DNA of 64,000 nucleotides, from NCBI GenBank assembly GCA_037127315.1, contig JBBBDQ010001456.1:227001-291000 (forward strand). The letters are read 5' to 3'. Numbering within the stretch: the stretch's first letter is position 1; every line of letters begins with the position of its first letter. The notes under the pieces were generated by a model that was not told where the DNA came from, did no database searches, and saw nothing but the letters and a program-made list of their open reading frames with translations. The DNA is from Ascarosepion bandense (taxonomy: Eukaryota > Mollusca > Cephalopoda > Sepiida > Sepiidae). A program made the translations under genes and the position numbers. Shown here in pieces: positions 55,577 to 64,000 of this stretch.

Positions 55577-56400
55577 ATTTTAATTTTCCAGATAATTTTT
55601 CATAAAAAAAAACCTTTTTCTTAATATTTTAACAACTTACACCTGGACTGAAAGTTTGTTTTGTTTTGTTTTTTTTTAACTAAAATATACACCATTTTAC
55701 ATCCTCATGCAGAAGATTTGTACTAGAATAAATATGAAAAAAATGAGACCGGCCATAATTTTGAAATCTTGTCTGTAAAGATAGTAAGTTAATTTGGTAT
55801 GCCTCACTTTGAAAATGTTTTACAAAGCCAATATTTTTACACTAGCTGCTTAATAATATACAAGTAAGAAGATATATAATGTCTCAATATTGGTATCATC
55901 TTTGAGATCAATTCAAGAAAACCCTTAATCTTTTACTTCAATTCCAATAAATCATTCCATTTTGTATTTTGACTGTAAAATCTTTCACTTTAATTTGTCT
56001 GTATTTTATGTAGTCACTAATTCACATTTGTCCAGACTCAATCACATTTTTAGAGCAAATAATCAATAAAGCAAATAATGTTTTAATGAAAAATAGATTC
56101 TCTGAACGTGATTATAATATACCATTTTTCTCAGCATATAATCTAATCTATATAAAACAATCATCATATAAATAGATAATTTGTTATTCTACTATAGTAA
56201 ATATATATGAAGCTTTTCACTAAGTTTCATAGACTTCTGATTATATACACCAATATTCTTCTTTTCACACATTGAATACCATATAAGTCATTTGCATATC
56301 ACTTTTATTTTAAGTGACTAGTATTGCATATCTTCAAATTTATGGCTTAATATTTTTGAGGATAAATATTTAACAGAATTTTTATATTTTTTTTTTTCAG

Positions 56401-56486
56401 TTGGTTCATGGTTCATATCACCAGTTCTCTCAGGTGTCGTTTCTACCGGAATATTCTTGCTTATAAGATTATATATATTAAATGAT
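56401..56486 (+). CDS. SLC20A: SLC20A coding exon 4
   Basis: The polypyrimidine acceptor is TTTTTTTTTCAG and the donor GTAAGT. It completes Ile145 and encodes residues 146-173: GSWFISPVLSGVVSTGIFLL and IRLYILND. SWFISPxLSG is a conserved SLC20 transmembrane segment. The intron after it is phase 0, the only non-phase-1 junction seen. Confidence 0.95.
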
Positions 56487-56740
56487 GTAAGTATTAGTTT
56501 GATTTATTTTTGTGAAACCATTTTCTTACCAAGAATAAATTTGGAATAATCTTGGAATAACCTTTTGATTATTTTTAAATATTTTTTTAATGGAAACATT
56601 TTACTGTAATACAATGAATTTGTAATTTATTTATTAACCAACAGTGAGTAGTAAACTAAGCAAATGATGGAAAAAGGAAATAAAAGAAATTAATTTTTAT
56701 CTTTATTCAATGTTTCATTATTTTTAACACATTTTTTTAC

Positions 56741-57230
56741 TATCAGTTCTCAAACCCTCTTCATGGAACTTATCAGCATCTAATCAATTTATCAGTTCTC
56801 AAACCCTCTTCATGGAACTGTAGCATCTAATCAATTTATCAGTTCTCAAACCCTCTTCATGGAACTGTAGCATCTAATCAATTTATCAGTTCTCAAACCC
56901 TCTTCATGGAACTGTAGCATCTAATCAATTTATCAGTTCTCAAACCCTCTTCATGGAACTGTAGCATCTAATCAATTTATCAGTTCTCAAACTTCCCAAT
57001 GTCTGAAACCCTCTTCATGGAACTGTAGCATCTAATCAATTTATCAGTTCTCAAACCCTCTTCATGGAACTGTAGCATCTAATCAATTTATCAGTTCTCA
57101 AACCCTCTTCATGGAACTGTAGCATCTAATCAATTTATCAGTTCTCAAACCCTCTTCATGGAACTGTAGCATCTAATCAATTTATCAGTTCTCAAACCCT
57201 CTTCATGGAACTGTAGCATCTAATCAATTT
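56741..57230. repeat. 47-bp minisatellite, about 10 units
   Basis: Unit AATTTATCAGTTCTCAAACC, then CTCTTCATGGAACTGTAGCA and TCTAATC (47 bp). Ten CTTCATGGAACT cores occur at 47-bp spacing. The first unit differs after GGAACT, and the sixth carries a 15-bp insertion (CTTCCCAATGTCTGA) near 56991. Units are otherwise almost identical, so the array is young or homogenised. It lies in intron 4 of SLC20A. There are no spacers, so it is not a CRISPR-like array. Confidence 0.97.
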
Positions 57231-57703
57231 TCTCAAATGAACAAAGAACATTAAAAATTACCAACTGAAATAAAAATAGTATAAAAGTCAACAATAAAAA
57301 AATGGAATGAATGCAATTTTCCTTATGAGAATTTTAAACAAAGTATTTTTAACACTGTATTTTCTTCCATTGTTACTATTTTCCTTTTTATTTTATATTC
57401 TTTTTGAAAGCATATTCATATTTGATATCAGATTAAACAATAATTTTTATAAGTTGTTAACTATTTTGGTATTTATATGATTTATCCATATTTCTATTTA
57501 AATTCAGGAATCTGCAAATAATATCTATTTTCAGTTGTGTAGTTTTTTGCAATAGATGTTAATTAACTTATAATTTTGTTTTGTTTTGAACAGGAATATT
57601 TCTGTGAGCACATAGACATATCAAAGTATTAAATAAATTTCAAATGCATATATTTGTTGAAATCTGTTAAGATTTCTCTAATTCAATTTGTTTCTATTTT
57701 CAG

Positions 57704-57800
57704 CCTGACCCATTGGAACCAGGATTAAAATTTCTTCCAGCATTTTATGCTATCACTGTGGCTGTAAATCTCTTCTCAATATTTTTTGAAGGCTCTGAGC
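57704..57800 (+). CDS. SLC20A: SLC20A coding exon 5
   Basis: The acceptor is TATTTTCAG and the donor GTAAGT. It encodes residues 174-205: PDPLEPGLKFLPAFYAITVA and VNLFSIFFEGSE. It matches the conserved DPVPNGLRALPVFYAATIA-like loop and helix of PiT proteins. It ends with the first base of codon 206. Confidence 0.95.
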
Positions 57801-58170
57801 GTAAGTATTATTTTGACACAATTGAATCAATTTTTCTTATTACATGATCCTTGGAATCATATATGATGTAATTTTGCATATCTTTATAATAATAATTGCT
57901 ATGCTTCATGTTGTTTCCTTTAATTTTCTAGAGTTAAGAACCGATTATTTTTATTCAGTTTTATGTAGGCACAAAAATGATTGAAACTGTACCTTTATCA
58001 AATTGCAACTAAGTAAAGTTAATTGCTAAAATAGGAAATGTTTTTCCCTCCTGATTTGTAATTTGGTTTTTCATTTCAAAGAACCTGATAATGAATATCT
58101 AAAATCCTATTCACTAACTACTAATCTACATGCACAATTGTCACATCCCCCACATTCCTTTTTTTTTTTT

Positions 58171-58391
58171 TAATGACAAGTCATATTACATCAACTATAG
58201 TCATTTAATTATATATTAAAAATCGCCTGAAGACACCACTCATGGTATAAACCTGGGTAGCGTAATAACTCGTTTAAAAATGGAAAATATTCAAAAGTTC
58301 TACAATATAATTGTATCAAACACTTTTAATACAAATGTGTACTGGCCTAACCCTATTATGACCAAAAAACTAAGTATTAAACAATCAATCA

Positions 58392-58422
<31 letters not shown>

Positions 58423-58452
58423 TGACTATATGTGATGTAATATACTGTCATA
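58171..58452. mobile_element. Small foldback enclosing a hammerhead-like motif (family g)
   Basis: Arms at 58171-58218 and 58408-58452 are inverted copies (CATCAACTATAGTCATTTAATTATATA and its partner). The motif at 58227-58259 lies between the arms, close to the left one. A TA tract adjoins the right arm. It lies in intron 5 of SLC20A. Confidence 0.75.
58227..58259 (+). ncRNA. Hammerhead-like motif (family g)
   Basis: CUGAAGA lies at 58227-58233. Stem II is ACCA (58235-58238) with UGGU (58243-58246) around CUCA. UAAA at 58248-58251 replaces GAAA. Stem III is ACC (58251-58253) with GGU (58256-58258) around UG, and H17 is A58259. Stem I pairs CGC (58224-58226) with GCG (58260-58262) directly at the core. 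The arrangement is complete except for G12. Confidence 0.6.
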
Positions 58453-58614
58453 AGGAAAAAGGGATCTAACAATTGTACTTATAGATTAGTGAACAGGAGA
58501 TATATGGGTATATGTATAGTGTAAATTAAAATAATATACATATGAGGAGGGTGTACATATGTGTTGTATTATTATTCAGGTGTTTATAAAACAGTGCTCA
58601 ATGAATGAACAGAG

Positions 58615-58652
<38 letters not shown>

Positions 58653-58754
58653 CTGTCTGCAGATGACTATTTACACTCTCACACCATGATTGAGCACTCT
58701 GGAAGAATGGCCAAGATACATCATACGCTAAAAGTCTGCCACCTTCTACTGAGA

Positions 58755-58820
58755 GCCCATAGCTCAGAGGTAGAATCCGTCAACGGACGCCAATTTGGTC
58801 GAGTTTCAATCCTGGGTTAA
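58755..58820 (+). promoter_or_regulatory. tRNA-like A-box/B-box module
   Basis: GCCCATAGCTCAGAGGTAGAA contains an A-box, and the B-box lies 31 bp further on. This is the internal RNA polymerase III promoter layout. The acceptor stem is not complementary, so it is not a functional tRNA. It is unrelated in sequence to the family S SINE heads. Confidence 0.6.
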
Positions 58821-58843
58821 AAGCAATCGAATGTCTAACTGTA

Positions 58844-58869
58844 CTAATGAGCTGTGAAACAGATCTGTC
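58844..58869 (+). ncRNA. Hammerhead-like motif (family a, shortened)
   Basis: CUAAUGA (one change) lies at 58844-58850, stem II is reduced to GCUGU, and GAAAC is at 58856-58860. Stem III is ACA (58859-58861) with UGU (58866-58868) around GAUC, and H17 is C58869, followed by UGCGGAUGAC as in the 45338 copy. Loss of half of stem II makes activity unlikely. Confidence 0.5.
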
Positions 58870-58885
58870 TGCGGATGACTATATA

Positions 58886-59129
58886 TATATATGTCTATAA
58901 CACGACTTGGAGTTTCATGCGTTATAGTTAGTGAGTATATATATATATATATATATATTCTTACCATAACGGATGAAACCCCCATCCATGCCATAGACAT
59001 AGGATAATATATATATATATATATATATTATCCTATGTCTATGGCACGGATGGGGGTTTCATCCATTATGGTAAGAATATATATATATACTCACTAACTA
59101 TAACGCAGGAAACTCCAAGTCGTGTTATA

Positions 59130-59140
<11 letters not shown>
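58886..59140. repeat. 250-bp near-perfect palindrome
   Basis: The two halves, centred near 59016 in a TA tract, are inverted copies with few mismatches: GTCTATAACACGACTTGGAGTTTC, TTCTTACCATAA and ATGAAACCCCCATCC segments. The pieces GAAACTCCAAGTC and GGCATAGACAT are shared with family d, but the CUGAUGA box is absent. Confidence 0.92.
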
Positions 59141-59173
<33 letters not shown>

Positions 59174-59218
59174 GTCTATGCCACGGCTAGGAGTTTCATG
59201 CATTATGGTAAGAATGAA

Positions 59219-59256
<38 letters not shown>

Positions 59257-59345
59257 CAGCTCTTTTAATACATTGAGCACTGTTTTATAAACACCTGAAT
59301 AATACTATACATATGTACATCCTCCTCATCTCTATATATATATAT
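59141..59345. repeat. TA tracts and further family d/a fragments
   Basis: A third family d-like piece (ATGCCACGGCTAGGAGTTTCATGCATTATGG, 59178-59210) and an inverted module a (CAGCTCTTTTAATACATTGAGCA near 59256) lie among TA tracts. Confidence 0.7.
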
Positions 59346-60490
59346 ATACAGCTCTTGTCTCGTTTAATACTACTCAGTTGTTGCTAGTCCCGTTTCCATT
59401 GAATTCATATATACTACCCAGGCCTGAGATTGAACTCACAATTACTATGATATCAAATTCATGAACCAATGCTTTAGCAAATTTAACTACCCTGAAGGTT
59501 ATCCATATTGACAGACATCTCAAGGACAAAGTGCACAATGGCAGAAACACTGAACAACAAAGATGAAGATGTTAGGTCAAGTGAAAATAATGTAAACTCC
59601 ACATTAATTAAATTCAAACTGAAATTGGTTTAAATGTGTAAAATCTTTTCAATTTTTTACAAATAGAATTGTTTTTTAAATTATTTTTTTAAGAGAAATC
59701 AAATATTGTAGACAAAAACTGTATAATTTGTTAAAGTATGTTAAAGCCAATTGTTTTGATAGATATTAAACTTTTTGTGCACAGAGCATAAAAAGGAAAG
59801 TGGTATATAATTTCTGCAGATATTTGCTTACACTAAAATTTCAAACATACCCTCATATTAAAGAAAAGAAAATTTGCAAATGGCCAATTAATTTTTGTTA
59901 TTATTTATTCACGTTTTAAACAATAAATTTAGTTTTCTAATGCAACAATATTTTCAAAACTATTTTTGGTTGAAATTTGCAGATATTTGAAATCAGACTC
60001 AAGATAAACCTTATTATGGATGCTAATGAATCACAAACAAAAAATGTTATCAAATAACAGAAACCACATCACTTGAAGACTTAACAGCAGCAACAACTAA
60101 AATAAATAAAAGAGAAAAATAATGACATAATCGAAATATTAATGTTCCACACTACTAAGAATAAAAAGTTAGGAAAGAAACTCCCATCAATACTGGAAAA
60201 AGCAATAACTATACTTGCTAAGCCTGTTTTCCTAAAAAATTGTTTTAGTTGAAAGGTTTTAAAATTTCATCTGATTATACTACTGGCTTGTCAGTTAATG
60301 AATACTGAATGTTTCCTTATAAGAAAATTACTAACATTATCATTATCATAGGAAATGTCATATGCTGCGATATTTTATGAGTAAATAATTTATTTGTAAT
60401 CATAGATAAATATCATTATAAAAGATGAGGGGAAGAGGAAATTGCTTAATATCAGTTGATCTTAATGAATCTTCTTTTAATATTTTTCAG
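59346..60490. other. SLC20A intron 5, distal part
   Basis: AT-rich, no recognised feature. It ends with the acceptor TATTTTTCAG. Confidence 0.5.
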
Positions 60491-60610
60491 TTCTCGGCTT
60501 TGATAAAATTCCACTTTACGGTGTATTTATTATAACCTTTGGATCTGGCTTTCTTGTTGCTGCTGCTATTCATTTTATTCTTGTGCCTCAACTAAGAAAA
60601 AAAGTCATTG
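60491..60610 (+). CDS. SLC20A: SLC20A coding exon 6
   Basis: It completes Leu206 and encodes residues 207-245: LGFDKIPLYGVFIITFGSGF, LVAAAIHFILVPQLRKKVI. The donor is GTAAGT and it ends in phase 1. The segment corresponds to the last helix before the large cytoplasmic loop of PiT proteins, with a basic end (QLRKK). Human PiT2 has 652 residues, so roughly 60% of the protein, including the second signature repeat, should be encoded to the right of this window. Confidence 0.94.
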
Positions 60611-61249
60611 GTAAGTCATTCATAAATGTATCATTTTCAACTGTTTCATTCATAACTTTCCATTGTAATACTACTTTTGGTCACAATTCAAACCTGCAGA
60701 ACATATTCATAATTTTATTATAATATTGTTAATTTTTCGCACAATGAGCACTTTTGATTTCTCCTTAACATTTATTATTTTTCATAATTATTTTAATCAG
60801 TTGTTATCCACTATTACATTCTAAATTATTACAAATTAATTCTGTATATTGATGTCTTTTTTGTATTATTTTCTTTATTTTTTAGTTATCTTGATTTATA
60901 TTCCTTAGAATTAATATATGTTAAATTTTATTTTCAACGTTTAAATATTAATTTCTCTAAATTTTAATTCTGTATCTTTTAAATGAGGTAAGGGCCTGAT
61001 ATCTTTTGAAATAGGCTGGGTTACTGTTGGAGCAAGTATGATGTGTAAAACCCAAAACTCACAATGAAAGTAGCACACACCACTGACAACTTTGGTGTAT
61101 TTCTTTAATACATTTATCAATGGATGCAAATGTTTTTTTTTTAATGTTGTCGCAAATATTTGAATTTTAGTTTTCATTACATTTAAGTTAAATTTTAAAA
61201 ACTTTTATTCAATTTAATTTACATTATTTACCTTAATTTTTATATGAAT

Positions 61250-61280
<31 letters not shown>

Positions 61281-62749
61281 GTATTACCAGTGTTTCTCTT
61301 ATATGCCTATTTTTCTTTTTAAATTCATTGGAATGCAGGACAATTTAGTTTTGATTTAGATGCAGGTAATCAATTTCTATGTTTCTGCTGGAACTTTTCT
61401 TTTTTTTCTTTTTTGCAAAACGTTAACCGCTATATTGACTTGTTCTGAAATAAATGTTCTTTTCATGTTTTTGATTTGTTTTTGTAAACTAATTTTCATG
61501 ATTACAAAGATAAACCCAAATTTTCAAACAAAAATTTTGCTTTACTTCTACACTAGAAGTGACATGATCCATTTCACACCAATCACAATATTTATGCACA
61601 ACAACATTAAAGCAAAATACATTATTTCAATACTGGACACTTTTTCATTGAACTTAATTTTCTTTTTAGTTCTTGTTTGAATTTTTCTCATTGTAAACTT
61701 TTGTTACACAAAGTAGATGTTGGTCAAAGTAGGACTTTTAAAGTTGAATATGTTCTAGGGCCATTAGATTTAAGCCAAAAAAAATATCAGGTTCAATCCT
61801 TTCAAGTAAGCTTCATTAAAACAGTTTTCTATTGTAATAAATACATTTTCACATAAATAAGTAATGTACATTGATCACTAAAGTCAAGCATTATTCTACC
61901 TGGCCTAGCTTAACTGACAAAACACATTAAGAATCCAGAAAAAGAGCTTCTATTACCAGTTAATCAAAACTTTACAAATGTACTGAACTGAGTTTTATTT
62001 AAAAACCTTGTTGGTTAGGATCACTAAATAGAATTTTATATAATGATTCATGTTAGATTCCTTGAGTAAAAGTTAATATATAGTAACATATATCACGACC
62101 ATATTCTTTAGATATGTGTTCTAAGTCATTTGTGACATCAGTAAGAAGTTAAATTAACTGTTCTTGATTCTAGTATTAATGTGATTGAATATTGTTTCTA
62201 TTTTGTAACGAAATTAATTATTAGGCTTTAACTATTCAAATATGGAGCAAGAAATATATCACTATCAAGGCATGGATTATCTCCCCTTATATGTAGTCTT
62301 AATTTAAATAAGTTCAGCTTGGAAACGCTCTATTCTAAGTTAAATAAAGCTTCAAATAAGTCATACATACGTTCTGTTTTTGTTTTTTTTTCACAACAGA
62401 ATTTACTGTGATATACTTTGATATAACTTGACAAGTATAATATGATTGAATAATAATCTTCACTTCATAAAAATAAAATGTAACTTTTGTTACTTGGTCT
62501 TTTATGATAGGTTTAAAACAAAAACATAAAAAAATAAAATCATTAACATTATAAAAAGGACAAATTCTGAAAAGTGCCTCCATTTTAGTGCATTATCTTT
62601 CTTCTTCTTATTTTACCTCAGTGAAGATGATAAAGCGAGATGTTACTGAGTAACATAATCTGAGAAAAACATTATTGGAGAGAGGAAAATAAAAGAACAG
62701 GATTCATGGAGACAGAAGATGATGATGATTGATTGAATTTTTCTTTAAA
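60611..62749. other. SLC20A intron 6, visible part
   Basis: AT-rich intron with poly-T near 61252-61279. A 106-codon frame at 61360-61680 is hydrophobic AT-rich sequence with no transporter similarity and no good acceptor/donor pair. I do not count it as an exon. Confidence 0.5.
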
Positions 62750-64000
62750 GACTGTAGTTACCAGGAAAGCCAGAAGAGAATGTGAGAGAAGAAACTGTTA
62801 GCATAGAACTTGGTTACATGTAGCAATTTTACCAGTAAAATTATGAGACCTAGCTGCCAATCTAGTATTGCACTTAAATTCATGAAATTGAATTATGAAA
62901 GAAGAAAGCTCATCAGAATAATTACTATGGATATATTTATAGAAACAGAACAGTGATGCTACATTACAGCAGTAGGAAAGTGACTAAAGCTGAGATACCA
63001 GGTCAGGAGTGATAACATTGCAGATTTTTCTTTGAATTTTGTCAAGAATCTCTAAAGACATAGAAGTATCAGACCAGTTTCAAGAATTTCTAAATACATA
63101 GAAGCATCAGACCAGTTTCAATGTACACAGATGAATGCTATACTTATTAAAGTATAATATTCTGGTGAAAAAATTGTCTAGCATGACACAGTGTTTCTTA
63201 ACAGCAAACCATGCGATTGATTTGATAAAGTTTTCATGTTAGAAAATATGAAACCAAGAAGGTACAATGAGTTACTTTTCTGGAGTTTAACATTAGCCGT
63301 ATTCATTGAAAGCAAAAAAAGACAAAAGAGAGCCGTTTTATTTTGGAGACATTAAAATTAACTAGCCATTTCTTGCCCCAATTAAAAACAGATTGATTAG
63401 CTGCCAATATAATGTTATCAAACCTATCAGACTTACTACTAAATCAGGATTAAATAATTGTGTCCTCAGCATAGATAACATGTCAAGAACTGATGATATC
63501 AAGAAGTTCATTAATGAAAATTAAAAACAAAGTTGGTCCAGGGACACAATGTAAAATAATCTAAAGGAATGGCTATTCAAGATAATTTTTATTTTGTGAT
63601 TTGCTAAGTTAGATCAAATCAAAAACAATGACTTTTAAACTTGTTAAGAAAAGCAGCATGTCAAACCATGTCAAAATATGTAAAGCAACTGTCCAAGCTT
63701 TACCATTCTTGTTTAAAGCTTAATAGACTCTTTCAACAATAACTATTAAGACATTGGCACTTGACCTTGAAAAGAAAAAGCCATATTATTTGTATGAAAG
63801 AAAACTCTGCAAGGTGATATATTTAGCCAATTTAGAGTACTGTTTCTTATACTTTGCCAGAAAGATGTAGAAAACTAATATGTTGACAGTTCAAAGCATC
63901 AGACAGTAGCAACTTCCTTGCTAGGTAGTAAGAGTGAGCAATATTTACATTTCACTAGAGATTTTCCAAATTTTTCATAATCCCAATAATGGCTAGTCTT
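62750..64000 (-). mobile_element. LINE family A fragment (copy 5), runs off the window
   Basis: On the minus strand it matches successive parts of the long copy: 62800-63010 corresponds to about 34440-34640 (GACCTAGCTGCCAATCTAGTA, AAGTGACTAAAGCTGAGATACCAGGTC), and 63150-63960 to about 34740-35530 (TAGCCATTTCTTGCCCCA, GGTCCAGGGACACAATG). A short internal repeat (GCATCAGACCAGTTTCA-type, 63066-63120) is local. Degenerate, no open frame. Confidence 0.72.

Larger units (their letters stand above)
58555..58885 (+). mobile_element. Composite of module a, tRNA-like module and hammerhead
   Basis: In order: CAGGTGTTTATAAAACAGTGCTCAATG (module a, also at 45400 and 59250), a TA tract, and CTGCAGATGACTATTTACACTCTCAC. 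Then a tRNA-like block with A-box TAGCTCAGAGG at 58760-58770 and B-box AGTTTCAATCC at 58802-58812 (spacing as in a tRNA). Then AAAAGCAATCGAATG and a hammerhead-like core at 58844-58869 followed by GCGGATGACTATATA. The segment ends in a TA tract. No coding capacity. The tRNA-like part does not fold as an intact tRNA. Confidence 0.65.

Noticed and set aside
56741..57230. CRISPR-like array
   Set aside because: Units are contiguous 47-bp repeats without unique spacers, in a eukaryotic intron. It is a minisatellite.
58755..58820. Functional tRNA gene
   Set aside because: A- and B-boxes are present, but acceptor and T-stem pairing fail and no terminator T-run follows. It is a tRNA-derived module.
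61360..61680. 106-codon frame after SLC20A exon 6 as a possible exon
   Set aside because: Hydrophobic AT-rich sequence, no similarity to the SLC20 loop or C-terminal repeat, and no matching splice sites in phase 1.

Overview
This is AT-rich animal nuclear DNA carrying the 5' half of one recognisable cellular gene in a landscape of decayed transposable elements. Coding sequence is split by GT-AG introns, there are no operons, and the repeats (tRNA-derived SINEs, RTE-like and other LINEs, Penelope-like, Ty3/Gypsy, Tc1/mariner and pogo-like elements, long TA and CA microsatellites) suit a large repeat-rich invertebrate genome. My best guess is a coleoid cephalopod such as an octopus. That is an inference from the repeat mix and intron style, not something proven by the sequence.

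Gene: from about 43.6 kb to the right edge, six coding exons on the + strand encode about 245 residues of the N-terminal half of an SLC20 (PiT) sodium-phosphate cotransporter. Exons lie at 43600-43923, 51422-51523, 52937-53077, 56401-56486, 57704-57800 and 60491-60610. All junctions are GT-AG and in phase, and the reading frame is intact. The large cytoplasmic loop and the C-terminal half must lie beyond 64000. I recognise no other cellular gene.

Left part (1-43.6 kb): a Ty3/Gypsy pol remnant split by a 5'-truncated LINE (2.3-4.6 kb); LINE, SINE, mariner and Tc1 remnants (7.5-13.8 kb); RTE-like and pogo/Tigger-like remnants (16.5-21 kb); a quiet stretch (21-26.5 kb); an internally deleted Gypsy element with both LTRs (27.9-31.4 kb, - strand); Penelope-like fragments with a GIY-YIG end (31.6-33.4 kb); and the longest LINE copy (34.0-36.8 kb, - strand), followed by more fragments.

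Right part (43.6-64 kb): the SLC20A introns hold a second related Gypsy element with one LTR (46.1-50.3 kb), SINEs, long palindromes, a 47-bp minisatellite and another LINE copy at the right edge.

The most striking signal is a set of twelve hammerhead-ribozyme-like cores in at least six sequence families. They share the order CUGANGA box, stem II, GAAA box, a 2-4 bp stem III, then a cleavable H17 base. Most lie in foldback (inverted-repeat) elements embedded in TA repeats. One lies directly downstream of a tRNA-like A-box/B-box module. Hammerhead motifs are known from Penelope-like elements, and Penelope-like coding remnants are present here, so a shared origin is plausible. Several of the family, foldback and tRNA-hammerhead arrangements look worth testing as a new small retroelement group.
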